The position numbers were made by a program, and so were the translations under genes. From Powellomyces hirtus (Eukaryota > Chytridiomycota > Chytridiomycetes > Spizellomycetales > Powellomycetaceae), in contig JAHLKG010000008.1 of NCBI GenBank assembly GCA_025526995.1, positions 744,001 to 808,000 on the forward strand: DNA of 64,000 nucleotides, read 5' to 3'. The notes beneath the pieces are model-generated. The model was not told the DNA's origin and did no database searches. It saw nothing but the letters and a program-made list of their open reading frames with translations. This document shows, in pieces, positions 21,509 to 31,017 of the stretch (positions are counted from its first letter, which is position 1; each line of letters begins with the position of its first letter).

Positions 21509-22234
21509 ATGTACGGCGAGTTCCTTTACTCATCTCTGAAGCAACGTGTCTACAACATCCAACCTAGGCGGGTGGAGGCGTTCAAGATCCTCTCCGTCTC
21601 GTTCCTGCAAGACTGGGATCTGGTAGAAAACGGGGTGAACAATAAGATTGCCTTTGCCGAACAAGGAAGTGACACTGTTCTATACGCAACCATCCCCAAC
21701 GGTAACTACTCGATCGTGAACTTTGGGGACGCAATCGCCTCCGCCTTGACTGCAGCCTCGGGGGCGGGCAACACCTATGAAGTGACATATAGCCCAGTAA
21801 GCCGACGACTGACAGTTTCTACAAGTGGGGTTGATTTCAAGATTCTCGAAGGATATCGCGGCACCACAGCCTATGTATTGACTGGGATGAGTAGCAGGTA
21901 CGAGACGGGATATGGAAAGAGTCTTACCTTGAAGAATCCTGTTAACCTTAGCGGGAGTTACCCGGTCCTGCTGACGTCCAACATCTCCGTAAAGGGGCAA
22001 GTGTATCTCACTGACTACACCGACGCTGCGCAATCTATTGTTGCCTCCATGACACCAGATAGTTTCGGAGACATTGTTACTTGGACGAACAATGGAGGCG
22101 AATATCTCCCGGTTGAAGAAACGGTCTCTCGAATAGAATTCCACCTTGTTAACAGTCTCACAGGAACAGAGGTTTCCTTAAATAGCCCGTTATCTGTGCG
22201 TTTTGCCATTCTAGACGATAAAAGCGATGTGTAA
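21509..22234 (+). CDS. candidate minor capsid (penton) protein, single jelly-roll type
   Basis: 241 residues from ATG 21509. It is rich in beta-prone segments and Gly/Ser/Thr, with YATIPNGNYSIVNFGDAIA near the N-terminus, a pattern common in PLV and virophage penton proteins in which a short N-terminal sandwich precedes a jelly roll. It sits directly before the major capsid gene, the order usual for these viruses, and is close to the packaging ATPase. The assignment rests on size, composition, the NYS motif and synteny, not on a strict signature. Confidence 0.75.
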   Translation: MYGEFLYSSLKQRVYNIQPRRVEAFKILSVSFLQDWDLVENGVNNKIAFAEQGSDTVLYATIPNGNYSIVNFGDAIASALTAASGAGNTYEVTYSPVSRRLTVSTSGVDFKILEGYRGTTAYVLTGMSSRYETGYGKSLTLKNPVNLSGSYPVLLTSNISVKGQVYLTDYTDAAQSIVASMTPDSFGDIVTWTNNGGEYLPVEETVSRIEFHLVNSLTGTEVSLNSPLSVRFAILDDKSDV

Positions 22235-22263
22235 GTTTTTTTTTCTAAGGTAAGCTTTAAAAA

Positions 22264-22791
22264 ATGAGCCAAGAAGATCCCAAATTGCAACATGAAGAAT
22301 CGAGTGCCGATGGGGAACCTACCGAGGAATCCCAACCGGTGCAAGATACCGACCAACAGCCTGAACAAGAACAGGTACGAGAGCCAGAGGTAGCTCCGGC
22401 ACCACTCAAAAAGCCCCGCTCCCCCGGCCAAATCGCAGCCATGAAGAAGGCCACCGAGGCACGAGCCAAGAACCTCCGGGAGATGCAGGCCCGGAAGAAG
22501 AAGGAGGATGCTGTTCTAGAAAAGCAACGCAAGATCGACAAGGCCAAACGCATTCTTGAAAAGGAGAAGGAGGAACGCAGGATTAAGCGCGAGGCACGAA
22601 AGAAGGCGTTGGAAGAAAAGCAAAAAGCCAAACCTGTACCCAAAGCGCAACCTAAACCCAAAGCGCAACCTAAACCCAAGGCAAAGACCGCCGCTCCATC
22701 GCCTGCTCCTGCCACCAATCCATACACAACCTTTGTAGAATTCGATCAGTCAGAGAGTTCAGATGATGACTATGGAGGCATATTCGGATAG
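22264..22791 (+). CDS. charged Lys/Glu-rich coiled-coil protein of the capsid cluster
   Basis: 175 residues. An acidic, Gln/Pro-rich N-terminus is followed by a long uninterrupted charged helix (about 50-120, Lys/Arg/Glu heptads), then a tandem KPKAQPKPKA segment and an acidic tail ending FDQSESSDDDYGGIFG. Placed between the minor and major capsid genes with 29 and 36 nt spacing, it is likely co-expressed with them and could be a scaffold, a genome-condensing protein or a capsid cement. No family is recognised. Confidence 0.7.
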   Translation: MSQEDPKLQHEESSADGEPTEESQPVQDTDQQPEQEQVREPEVAPAPLKKPRSPGQIAAMKKATEARAKNLREMQARKKKEDAVLEKQRKIDKAKRILEKEKEERRIKREARKKALEEKQKAKPVPKAQPKPKAQPKPKAKTAAPSPAPATNPYTTFVEFDQSESSDDDYGGIFG

Positions 22792-22827
22792 TCTTACTAT
22801 TATTTTTTTTCTACAGCTGTAGTAAAT

Positions 22828-24078
22828 ATGTCTCAAGTAGCATCAATTCCTCGCAACTGGATCTATTCCTCCAACACGTGGGCAAAACCTTTCAGTGATG
22901 CTCGAGGTGAAGGACTTGCTGTATATAGCCCAGTAGGTCAAAGTGAATATTCAACGAAAAGCCGTAACCTTACACCAATCAAGATTACATGTGATTCCAA
23001 CTCTGTCAGTTTCCTACTGCAGAAACTTATTTTGTCCATGGATATCACTGCCGTCAATGATGGAGTACCTGTCAGTGGGGCAGGTTTGGTTAACACCAAA
23101 CTTGGAATGGAATCGATCATCCAAAGCCTTACCATCAAAGCAGGGGGCGAGGTCATGGCCAAGATCGACTCATACCCCGCATACCTTGCCCAAACTTACC
23201 GCAGTTTGAACAAGGGCTACAAGCAACTTCTCCAGAACATGAGTCGGTATGGGACCAGCAACGTCTTCTCTGGAACCCATACCGCATCGGTGTCGTTTCA
23301 TCCAATGGTAGGTGCACTCCACGCTAGCAATGGCCAAAGTTTCCCCACGTGGGCATTGCCAAACCAGGCCTTGACCATCGAAATCGTACTCGCAGACCCG
23401 TCCACAGTTTTTACCAGTGGGAATGTGAACGAGATCCGAGTATCCAATATCCGTTGTCTTGTTCCATACATTACGCCCCCTCCCAGCGTCGTCTTCAATG
23501 TCACGCGTGCGATCGCAGATGGCAAGAGTATCTTTTGGGACTACGTACGTAGCACTCAAACCGAGAACCCATGCAGTGGAGGCCAAAAGAACACCTTCAA
23601 TCTACATATGTCAGGCGTAAGGTCGTTGGTTGGAATAGAATGTTCCTTTGTCGATGATGATGTTCTCTCTGATCCCACCAAAGACAAGTCCGAGATGTTC
23701 TCTTCGCAGAATCTAAGGTCTTGGAGACTCCAACTCGGGCCCAATGCTACGATTCCATCGGGTACGACTGGTATAACTCATAGTCCTTACGATAGGCAGA
23801 CGCTGTTGGTGTCTCAATTGTCCAACAACGACTTTGAGCAAATGGCGGACCTGGACATAAATTTCGCAGACTACGACCAAAAACAGTTCTCCTTCAGTTA
23901 CGGTTTCCAATCAAAGGACGAGGGCTCCACCGCGGCCCTATCCTTCACCGGGACCGATGCAATCCTGAAAATTCACACGGAACATGCCAGTCCCCCTCCA
24001 TCCCAAAAAGTGCGTTTGTTGACTAGTTACCACGAGAATGTCACATTGTCCATTGGAGGGCTAGTTACCGTTTTGTAA
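22828..24078 (+). CDS. major capsid protein, double jelly-roll type (candidate)
   Basis: 416 residues. The N-terminus MSQVASIPRNWIYSSNTWAK is followed by a beta-rich chain with repeated strand-loop patterns. These include LILSMDITAVNDG, SIIQSLTIKAGGEV, a long loop region (SYPAYLAQTYRSLNKGY), then LTIEIVLADPSTVF and a second set of strands ending HENVTLSIGGLVTVL. Size and layout fit the shorter double-jelly-roll MCPs of Polinton-like viruses, which form trimeric hexons. Position after the candidate penton and near the ATPase supports it. A structure prediction would settle the fold. Confidence 0.83.
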   Translation: MSQVASIPRNWIYSSNTWAKPFSDARGEGLAVYSPVGQSEYSTKSRNLTPIKITCDSNSVSFLLQKLILSMDITAVNDGVPVSGAGLVNTKLGMESIIQSLTIKAGGEVMAKIDSYPAYLAQTYRSLNKGYKQLLQNMSRYGTSNVFSGTHTASVSFHPMVGALHASNGQSFPTWALPNQALTIEIVLADPSTVFTSGNVNEIRVSNIRCLVPYITPPPSVVFNVTRAIADGKSIFWDYVRSTQTENPCSGGQKNTFNLHMSGVRSLVGIECSFVDDDVLSDPTKDKSEMFSSQNLRSWRLQLGPNATIPSGTTGITHSPYDRQTLLVSQLSNNDFEQMADLDINFADYDQKQFSFSYGFQSKDEGSTAALSFTGTDAILKIHTEHASPPPSQKVRLLTSYHENVTLSIGGLVTVL

Positions 24079-24145
24079 GGCAAATTTGCTGGACTCCTGC
24101 ATCACGTAAACTAACGCGTTTGATTTTGACGCGTAGCCAACCGTC

Positions 24146-24154
24146 TATTTAAAG
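24146..24154 (+). promoter_or_regulatory. TATA-like box for the zinc-knuckle gene
   Basis: TATTTAAAG lies 33 nt before the ATG at 24187. It resembles the other element boxes but is less exact. Confidence 0.4.
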
Positions 24155-24186
24155 ACACGAGCTGTATTTTGTATCTATACTGTAAC

Positions 24187-24372
24187 ATGGAAGAAACCAA
24201 CGCACCAGCCACAACTACCGCTACTACACGAAAACGCGACTGTAAAGGAGGCTGTGGAAAGGAGATCGACTGGATCCCCCATAGGCCTTGGTGCTGGAAA
24301 TGTTATCAAGAGAAACTTGCCACCAAGGCTGCCAAGTGGAGTCTGCTTGATACCGATCAAGAGGACTCATAA
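24187..24372 (+). CDS. small zinc-knuckle protein, 61 residues
   Basis: Encodes a Thr-rich lead and then DCKGGCGKEIDW and WCWKCYQEK: a CxxxC and a CxxC pair 17 residues apart, enough for one zinc site. It may bind nucleic acid or a protein partner. The stop overlaps the opposite-strand 86-residue gene by 6 nt. No family is recognised. Confidence 0.65.
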   Translation: MEETNAPATTTATTRKRDCKGGCGKEIDWIPHRPWCWKCYQEKLATKAAKWSLLDTDQEDS

Positions 24373-24627
24373 GGCCATCTTTTGTTTGCTTTTTGGCGTC
24401 CTTGTTATTCTTATGTGAAGATGCCCATTGGGATACGGTAGCCCATCCAGATCTGCAATCTTTTTAGCCGTTCCTGGATTTATTTTCATTTGAAGGGCTA
24501 GAGAACGGATACTTGGGGCGATAAACGTCTTGGTTACCCCATAATTCTCAAAAGTCCCTATGTAGTCAAAGTTACTGGCAGGCATTCTTTTGTAGTATAG
24601 TATTAAGCTACAGGTTTTTCTTCTCAT
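24367..24627 (-). CDS. small viral protein, 86 residues, unknown
   Basis: Starts at ATG 24627. The middle carries SIRSLALQMKINPGTAKKIADL, which looks like a helix-turn-helix pair (LAxxxxINxxTAxKI), followed by a basic tail. A DNA-binding regulator is possible; this is inference from the pattern. Convergent with the zinc-knuckle gene. Confidence 0.6.
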   Translation of the reverse strand: MRRKTCSLILYYKRMPASNFDYIGTFENYGVTKTFIAPSIRSLALQMKINPGTAKKIADLDGLPYPNGHLHIRITRTPKSKQKMAL

Positions 24628-24754
24628 GTGTGCGTTTGCTTAAATATGACTTGCTCTGAGCTCAATCGATCAAACGCGCGGGAGAGCTTTCGTATAACAT
24701 GGCCTTGCCTTGCCTCGACGCACCGAGGGACATGATGGACTTTGGGTTCCAATG

Positions 24755-24942
24755 GGACAAGTGGTGGAGAGGGCATCGAGCGGGAACCCAAGAAACCCAG
24801 TACCCAAAGCAAATATTAATCTCGACAGAAGAGAGGCAAAGTGGAAAAAGGAAGTTGACAACTTCTGAGTGAACAAAAAAATATGAAATACGATTTACAA
24901 TATAAGTTTTTTATGAAATTTGGGTTGGGTTTCTTGGGTTTC
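24755..24942 (-). repeat. inverted-repeat unit C, internal copy of a TIR segment
   Basis: A copy of unit A in right-TIR orientation, bounded by AACCCAAGAAACCCA at 24784 and TGGGTTTCTTGGGTT near 24941. Similarity to the TIR continues leftwards to about 24755 (GAGAGGGCATCGAG). It has several substitutions, so it is older or less constrained than the TIR copies. Confidence 0.85.
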
Positions 24943-25466
24943 CCTCCATTAATCGAGTGAGAGGGAATCCGGGTTGGTGGTACTGCCTCGATGCTGGTAT
25001 GGAGGGAGTCACATGGAGCACCCAAGCTGCCCAGGGTGCAGCTGAGTGACTGTCCCACCAGATTACATCAGGATCGCAGCACGTGCATGCCAAGAAAATC
25101 GAAAACATGACTGTGCCATCCGCTATTACATCAGCTCTACCATCACGTGGAGCTGCGAACATTGCACAGTGACTGTGCCCGAGCTTACCTGTCCTTCGGC
25201 TTGGACGCCTACTACATTATTATATCAGAATGCGACCTTGTGACCGCTGAAGCTTTTGCGCAGTGACTTTGCCACTGTTACCTGTGTGTCGGGTATGTGT
25301 AGCTTGAAGCGTTCTTACATCAGCACTGCACCACGCGTAGGCCAAATTCCTCTGACTCCGCATGCCTATGTGCGTTTAGAGGACAATATAAAGACTGTTC
25401 ACTAATATTAACGAACCGGTATCCAACCTTGGAAAACACCCTGCAGTCAACAGTCAACAGTCAACA
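24943..25466. promoter_or_regulatory. intergenic upstream region of the polymerase gene
   Basis: About 500 bp without a convincing gene. It holds loosely repeated segments such as TGACTGTCCCACC (25047, also found at the inner edge of the right TIR), several TTACATCAG or TTATATCAG words, and a TATAAAG at 25387-25393, 74 nt before the polymerase ATG. Three direct copies of CAGTCAA lie at 25443-25466, just before the start. It may hold the replication origin or a strong promoter. Confidence 0.45.
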
Positions 25467-27068
25467 ATGAGCGGAACCAAAAACACCCCTTACGAAACCG
25501 ACTACGGCAAACGCATCGAGTGTCGCTACTTTTCAAACAACGAACTCTACAAATGGATTGATAAAGATCACCAGAACAGGAGAATTGCCGTGTGGGAGCG
25601 TGACCTGGACGGCGTCGAAACCTACACAAAGTATGATGCAGCCGGTGTCCAAACCGTTACCAAGACCGATAAGGATGGCAACGAGACGGTTTCCATTATC
25701 CAACCCAAAGCAGGCGTTGGCTCGGCAGTACTTACCACCGATAAACCTGAAGCAAAAGAGAATAAGGATCAGCCTCTGACTGCTAACCAGCCGGTGAAGC
25801 GCAAGCGAGCTGCTCCCGACAGCAATGCCAAAGCACTCCCCATGGCCACTCAGAAAGAGAACCAACCCGACGTTCCCAAGGGGAAGCAGATCAACGAGAA
25901 AGGGAAGAAGGCACCAGCTGCCCCCAAGGCAATTGTCCAGCAAGTTCCCCAGAAGGGGAACAAGCCCAAGGGGAAGCAGATCAACGAGAAAGGGAAGAAG
26001 GCATCAGCTGCCCCCAAGGCAACTGTCCATCAAATCCCCCAGAAGCAGAACGAACCCAACGTCTCCACAGTGCTCGAACCTGCTGCTGCCGGAGATGCAA
26101 ACGACCACGAAGACGACGACGAAGGTGACGATTCAAGCCAATATCATATGGCTTTGGATGTTCTCCCCGCGGACGAGGCTGCAGATGCCAACCAGCAGTC
26201 AGAGAAGCCTACGATTGTCACTGTTTGCGTTCCCAATAATGTCAACTGTGACCCCGAGGATGAAGAGGAAAGATATTATTGGGAGTTTCCTGTCGACAAC
26301 GTCAAAATGCATACCGCCATGGAGAAGGTTGAATGGGCCAACGAGGCCAAAGTGGACATGTTGATCAACTGCACGTACACCGACTCGAATTTGAAGAAGA
26401 AGTTGAAACTGTTCAGAAAATGCAATGTCGCCGTCAATCAGTATCGAATTGAGTACACCTACTCGAAGTACTCCATCAACGAAAGCGGACGACTTTTCGC
26501 CCGGAATGGGGTTGGCCTCCAGGCCTTCCCTCGCGATGTTAGGGCTTTCATCGCCAAAGAGTTTTACGTCGATGTTGATTTCGTCAACTCAATGCCTACC
26601 CAACTCTCTCAAGTGTTCCACCAGGAGAATATCAAATGTGACAAACTGGACGAATACGTCGAGAACCGGCCAAAGGTGCTAAAAGAGCAGCGCTTAACCA
26701 AGAAAGGAGCCATTGCCCTCATGCTGAACTCGGGTTCTGTACCCACCAACGAGTTCTTTGCGGGTATCCACTCCGCCATCTATAAGCGCCTCGTGCCCTT
26801 ATGGCAAAGCGACAATCCCTATTACAAGTCATTGTGGGACCACATTCGCACAATACGACACAACGACATTAAAGGAAATAAAGAAGGGTCCTTTGTCAGC
26901 CTCGTCATGCAGACTTTCGAGAACCGCGCTCTGCTGCCCATGATCTCCGAACTGCATAAGATGGGTTATGAACTCGACGTTCCCATCTTTGACGGGGGAC
27001 TTGTTCGTAAGGATCCTTTGAGAATCGTGGACAGCACGGTGTTGGAAAAGTGCTCTGCGGCTATTTAA
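25467..27068 (+). CDS. TVpol-like family A DNA polymerase, N-terminal and polymerase part
   Basis: 533 residues. The N-terminal 230 residues are low-complexity with a 30-residue unit repeated twice (25879-26058, PKGKQINEKGKKAxAAPKA). The polymerase segment follows: motif A-like FYVDVDFVNSMPTQL (about 367), a motif B-like RLTKKGAIALMLNSG (about 408) and a motif C-like VPIFDGGLV (about 508). This set (D-x-VNS-P, K-x3-x-NSG, DGG/DGx) is what I know from the transposon/virophage polymerase (TVpol) family, normally one chain with a C-terminal SF3 helicase. Here it stops 19 nt before the helicase frame begins, in another frame. See the separate finding. Confidence 0.8.
   Translation: MSGTKNTPYETDYGKRIECRYFSNNELYKWIDKDHQNRRIAVWERDLDGVETYTKYDAAGVQTVTKTDKDGNETVSIIQPKAGVGSAVLTTDKPEAKENKDQPLTANQPVKRKRAAPDSNAKALPMATQKENQPDVPKGKQINEKGKKAPAAPKAIVQQVPQKGNKPKGKQINEKGKKASAAPKATVHQIPQKQNEPNVSTVLEPAAAGDANDHEDDDEGDDSSQYHMALDVLPADEAADANQQSEKPTIVTVCVPNNVNCDPEDEEERYYWEFPVDNVKMHTAMEKVEWANEAKVDMLINCTYTDSNLKKKLKLFRKCNVAVNQYRIEYTYSKYSINESGRLFARNGVGLQAFPRDVRAFIAKEFYVDVDFVNSMPTQLSQVFHQENIKCDKLDEYVENRPKVLKEQRLTKKGAIALMLNSGSVPTNEFFAGIHSAIYKRLVPLWQSDNPYYKSLWDHIRTIRHNDIKGNKEGSFVSLVMQTFENRALLPMISELHKMGYELDVPIFDGGLVRKDPLRIVDSTVLEKCSAAI
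25879..26058 (+). repeat. 90-nt tandem duplication in the polymerase linker
   Basis: Two almost identical 90-nt copies encode a 30-residue Lys/Ala/Pro-rich segment. In-frame, so it lengthens a disordered linker. Confidence 0.8.
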
Positions 27069-27087
27069 AGCAGAGACGAACTTTGAC

Positions 27088-28782
27088 ATGAAAATCGTGG
27101 AGAAGCCAATGACGGTCTCCGCCGAGTTCTACAAGAAACACCGATTGAGCGAATTACTTGCGGCAAAGGAGGATGTGGAGTCCTCAGATGAAGATGACAC
27201 CGATGGCGAAGAGGAGGAAGTTCCTTTGACAACAGAGGAGGCAGCCATAGCACGGGCGTCCAACAGTATGACACATGTTGACTTTGCGAAACTCACAAAC
27301 GTCATCTGCAACGGGGTGTTTGTATTCGACGCGAAGCAGTTTTGGATGTTCGACAAGAAATGGCATCCAACGGTTAATCAAAGGGTACGCTCTTACATCG
27401 ATCAGACTATTACCCCCATCTTCACCAGCAAATTCGACGAGATAGTTGCCAATCTTGAAAGCATCGAGAAGAAAATGACCAACGCGCAGAAGACCAAGAA
27501 GTGCGAGGCAATCACGGATATGTACGAAGTCTGGGCCGAAAAGAAGCGAGGGATGGAAAAGTTCATCAGGATGCTTGGAACCAACAGCCAAATCAATGCA
27601 CTGGTGGAATGTTTCCAAACAGAAGTCTTGGACGAAAAGTTCCTCGAGAAACTGGACACCGATCCCTTCAAGATAGGGGCAAACAACTGCTACATCGACA
27701 TTCGTACTGGAAAGACCCATTCCTACACGAAAGATGTGCTCATCACCAAGAGTGTCGGCTACGATTACTTTCTGGACGACTCGGAGAAAGACCTCAAATT
27801 GAAAGCGGAGTGGCTTGAGTTTGTGGAACAATTGTTCCCGATTGAAGAGGAGAGACATATTGTTCACATCTACATGGGATACTGCTTGCGGGGAGACCAC
27901 CCGGAGAAAATCTTTGCGATGTTCATGGACAAGAGCGGAGGCTATTGCGGCAAATCGAAGTTCGCAGAGGCGTTTATGAAGGCCCTGGGCACTTATGCAA
28001 TAAAGGGGGTTAATACCCACATCTATGCGAACACTGGCTTCTCCAATCAAAACGGACACAACTCTGCGCAGTTTGCCACCGAAGGGCGCAGATTGGCCAT
28101 ATTCGAGGAGTTGGACGAAAAGAAAGACCTCGACAACAAGAAGGCGAAGGATGTGCACGGGGGAAATGCGTCGGGGAACGGAAGACGCCCGCACTCCAAA
28201 GTGGACGAACACATTGACTTTATCACCAAATGGATCCTGATCTTCAATGATCTTTGCCAACCGAAATTCGACACTGGGGACATAGCGCTAGTTACCAGAA
28301 TTCTGGTTATCTGCTTTCGCGCAAAGTTCTTTCCTACCATGGAAGAATTCAACGCATCCAACCATCCGTACAAACATCTTATGGATCCTCATGTCGGTGA
28401 AAAGTTCCCTGCATGGGCACCTTATATTATGGAGTGGGCGCTCGAAGGATATCAACACTACATGAAGGAAGGCTTCAGGAACATTCCTGCCTCGTGCAAG
28501 GAATGGAAGAAAGACGTGTCTGCCGCAGTCGACAACTTGGTGGATTTCATTGATGAGCATTTGGTGGAGACGGGCGATGAGGACAATGTTTTGGAACTGA
28601 AGGCCATAAAGGAACGAATGTCACCAAGCATGAAGAATCGCTTCAAGAGCAAAGACCACCTCATCGACCGCCTTTCGGCCTGCTTGGGGCGGCACTATAT
28701 AGATACAGGAAAGGGGGACACTAGGAAGACAGACTTCTGGCGTGGATGGCAGTTATCAGAGCGAAGTAGTAGATTTTTTTGA
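27088..28782 (+). CDS. SF3 (D5-like) helicase, C-terminal part of the TVpol-type protein
   Basis: 564 residues from ATG 27088; the frame is open further upstream into the polymerase gene. A helical N-terminal region precedes the SF3 core: Walker A FMDKSGGYCGKSKF (about 278-292), Walker B RLAIFEELDEKKDL (about 333-346) and motif C KWILIFNDLCQPKF (about 379-392), then the arginine finger region LVTRILVICFRAKF. SF3 helicases unwind viral DNA at initiation. The Walker A spacing and GKS are intact, so it should be active. It is fused to the polymerase in known TVpol proteins; here it is in the +1 frame. Confidence 0.88.
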   Translation: MKIVEKPMTVSAEFYKKHRLSELLAAKEDVESSDEDDTDGEEEEVPLTTEEAAIARASNSMTHVDFAKLTNVICNGVFVFDAKQFWMFDKKWHPTVNQRVRSYIDQTITPIFTSKFDEIVANLESIEKKMTNAQKTKKCEAITDMYEVWAEKKRGMEKFIRMLGTNSQINALVECFQTEVLDEKFLEKLDTDPFKIGANNCYIDIRTGKTHSYTKDVLITKSVGYDYFLDDSEKDLKLKAEWLEFVEQLFPIEEERHIVHIYMGYCLRGDHPEKIFAMFMDKSGGYCGKSKFAEAFMKALGTYAIKGVNTHIYANTGFSNQNGHNSAQFATEGRRLAIFEELDEKKDLDNKKAKDVHGGNASGNGRRPHSKVDEHIDFITKWILIFNDLCQPKFDTGDIALVTRILVICFRAKFFPTMEEFNASNHPYKHLMDPHVGEKFPAWAPYIMEWALEGYQHYMKEGFRNIPASCKEWKKDVSAAVDNLVDFIDEHLVETGDEDNVLELKAIKERMSPSMKNRFKSKDHLIDRLSACLGRHYIDTGKGDTRKTDFWRGWQLSERSSRFF

Positions 28783-28852
28783 AGGAAGAGTATGTAGGTG
28801 ATGTGCCTATTGGGTGATGATGTGTGACGAGCTGGAGCTGGGGTGGAGGGTC

Positions 28853-29005
28853 AACCCAGAGAACCCAGCACACAGAGCGACAACTATTATTTAGCCTATT
28901 ATATTTGTAGTGATGGGAGAGCTTGACGTTTTGTGAGATAGGAAATAACATTTAAAATTCATACTACAAGAAGTTTGTAAAATTTGGGTTGGGTTTCTTG
29001 GGTTT
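28853..29005 (-). repeat. inverted-repeat unit D, internal
   Basis: About 153 bp from AACCCAGAGAACCCAG to TTGGGTTTCTTGGGTTT. The right end matches units A and C closely, including the AAAATTTGGGTTGGG shoulder; the left end and core are diverged. It fills the gap between the helicase and the next gene. Confidence 0.75.
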
Positions 29006-29010
29006 CTGGC

Positions 29011-29352
29011 TTAATTCAATTCACCACTTTGAACCTTATCTATGAATTCCTGACCCTGTTTCTTGATCTCTTGCAGTCTTCTTACACCCTTCGTCGCCGT
29101 GGAATCAACGCGCCGAGATGTCTCCTTAATCTTATCAGAGAATAATGGAGAGTCCTGAACGGCGTCGTTAACATTTGTGATAAACTTTGACGCCTTCCCT
29201 GCGTGTCCAACCGCTGTGTTGACAAAATGGCGGGCCTTCTTGGCGTAGTCTGGTGCATGAGAGATGAATGTATTAGCCTTTTTCTTTAAGTTGGCAAAGA
29301 ATTTTCCCATTCCCTCTTTTTCTTGTAGCTTTGGAAAATAAATCGCTTCCAT
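29011..29352 (-). CDS. small basic amphipathic-helix protein, 113 residues
   Basis: From ATG 29352 (an alternative ATG at 29310 gives 99 residues and leaves more room for the divergent promoter). It is nearly all helical: GKFFANLKKKANTFISHAP is a strongly amphipathic basic stretch, followed by KKARHFVNTAVGHAGKASKF and a charged tail. Capsid-associated membrane-lytic or DNA-binding proteins of adenovirus-like viruses (pVI or pX type) look like this, but there is no signature. Divergent from the 518-residue gene with only 11 nt between start codons. Confidence 0.6.
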   Translation of the reverse strand: MEAIYFPKLQEKEGMGKFFANLKKKANTFISHAPDYAKKARHFVNTAVGHAGKASKFITNVNDAVQDSPLFSDKIKETSRRVDSTATKGVRRLQEIKKQGQEFIDKVQSGELN

Positions 29353-29363
29353 AGTGTAAAGAG

Positions 29364-30920
29364 ATGGCATTCTATAGAGCAAACTACCTGGAGTTCCAGG
29401 GAATCAACCAGAGTAAAGGTGTGCCTAACGTCCAACGACACCAGATCGGGCAGGCATTGGATTACTCCGACCTCGACGAATACGGTCGCCCCAATGTGAC
29501 GTACTCTTGGAACCGGAACATCCACGACAAGGATATGGCCACCAAGAAGACCTATACCGCCCCCGTTCGTGAAAAGCAAGTATCGTCTGCTGAAGTCATG
29601 CGCATGTCGGCTGGAGAACATCATACCAAGGCATACAAGGACGGCCAAGAATATGTCAAGGCCGAACGGGACTTTCGAGCAAAGGAAAGGTACCTCGACT
29701 CCATCACTCCATCTAGGAGGAATCACACCGTAAGCATTGGAACTTCTACCTCCACCAGTGGCTTACCTATCCCTGATACCAAAGGCAACGTGTTCCACTA
29801 CAACGCTGCTACAACTGCTGCAACGGGCATGATGTTCGAGGCGCCCCACGATCTCCCTGAGGTACCGCAGTCTGCCGATCAGTTAAACTCCAATTCCAAG
29901 CGCATCAATCCTGTTATTCTTACAAGAGAGAAGGCCATCGCCATTGACAATGCAACGGGTGCCGGTACCATTACTTGGGGCTCCAGCAGCGTCCTCAAAC
30001 CTCCTGTTGTAAGTAATCCTTTCGAGTATCAGAATCCAGTGATGCCGGGCGCCTTCCCAGACATGGGTGTTGTTGATGTAAAGAGAGAAGAAGAGATGAC
30101 GGATGCGTTCTACATCAAATCAGAACCTATTGAAGTAAAGCCAGAGATTGCCTTGACGACCATTAACGATCCAAAAGAGGTCGAGGATATCATTGCCAAT
30201 ACTGAAATGTCCAGGGATACCTTTGTTGCAGCATCTGCGCATTCTCCGTTTGCCAATCTTCGTCGCAAGCCTTATGCAAGGTTGAAGGCTCCCAAGAAGG
30301 AGAAGCCAACAGTTGAAAAAGCCGTGCTACGAACAGTGGATGCCGCACAAGAAAGGATTGCCCTGGGGCCGATGGAGCCCTCAAGGGAAGTCCAGGTCGA
30401 AACCATAAATCCTAGAGTCAGAGCGCAAACATTGGATCCTGTATCAACCCGTGGTGTAAAGCGAAGCAATGATGCAGAGGAGGGATCCGGACGTCCTACG
30501 CAAAAGCCACGCGTTGGAGATCTTCCAGAGGCGTTCCGATTGAATCCAAGCGTAAAGCGAGTTGCACTTGCTGGTGCCCCCGGGAGGCCAACTGTTCACA
30601 AGAAGCAACGAACTGATGCTGATGTCGAGGAGATCACTCTAAGATCCGTCAAGGCGGTAACCAAACAACGCCGTGGACGCAACATCAATGCACAGATTGA
30701 TGCGACTGCAGTCATTGATCCCCGCCCGCAACGAACGGAAGCCGTGGCGGCTGGCTTCCTTCGACCGATTGCCAAGTTGCGCGGTCAGCCACACGTCGAC
30801 TTTGCCATTCCTCCAAACTTTGAAGTGAATCCAATGATTGAAGAAGCAACCGGACTTAGAAAGAAGCGGACTCCTGCTGCAGGTGCAACAAGACCTACCA
30901 AACGACAAAAAATTATGTAA
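29364..30920 (+). CDS. large viral protein, 518 residues, probable structural or core
   Basis: The N-terminal 110 residues are Tyr/Asn-rich (FYRANYLEFQGINQSKG, YSWNRNIHDKDM). The rest is low in hydrophobics and contains repeated basic clusters (RRKPYARLKAPKKEKP, RPTQKPRVGD, RGRNINAQ) and ends RPTKRQKIM, which looks like a nuclear signal. It could be a core protein that binds DNA within the capsid. No family is recognised. It directly precedes the fibre gene, 97 nt apart on the same strand, suggesting late co-expression. Confidence 0.7.
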   Translation: MAFYRANYLEFQGINQSKGVPNVQRHQIGQALDYSDLDEYGRPNVTYSWNRNIHDKDMATKKTYTAPVREKQVSSAEVMRMSAGEHHTKAYKDGQEYVKAERDFRAKERYLDSITPSRRNHTVSIGTSTSTSGLPIPDTKGNVFHYNAATTAATGMMFEAPHDLPEVPQSADQLNSNSKRINPVILTREKAIAIDNATGAGTITWGSSSVLKPPVVSNPFEYQNPVMPGAFPDMGVVDVKREEEMTDAFYIKSEPIEVKPEIALTTINDPKEVEDIIANTEMSRDTFVAASAHSPFANLRRKPYARLKAPKKEKPTVEKAVLRTVDAAQERIALGPMEPSREVQVETINPRVRAQTLDPVSTRGVKRSNDAEEGSGRPTQKPRVGDLPEAFRLNPSVKRVALAGAPGRPTVHKKQRTDADVEEITLRSVKAVTKQRRGRNINAQIDATAVIDPRPQRTEAVAAGFLRPIAKLRGQPHVDFAIPPNFEVNPMIEEATGLRKKRTPAAGATRPTKRQKIM

Positions 30921-31017
30921 AGTCGCGTGGGGCAAGACGCGTCGTGACATGTTTACCTAAGCTTGCAGCTCCCTAGCTGAGCTGAAAGTATTTGTAGGCC
31001 AACTAGTAATTAGACAC

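Noticed and set aside
27184..28260. 358-codon frame antisense to the helicase
   Set aside because: A shadow of the helicase gene; no ATG-linked motif, and its composition mirrors the coding strand.
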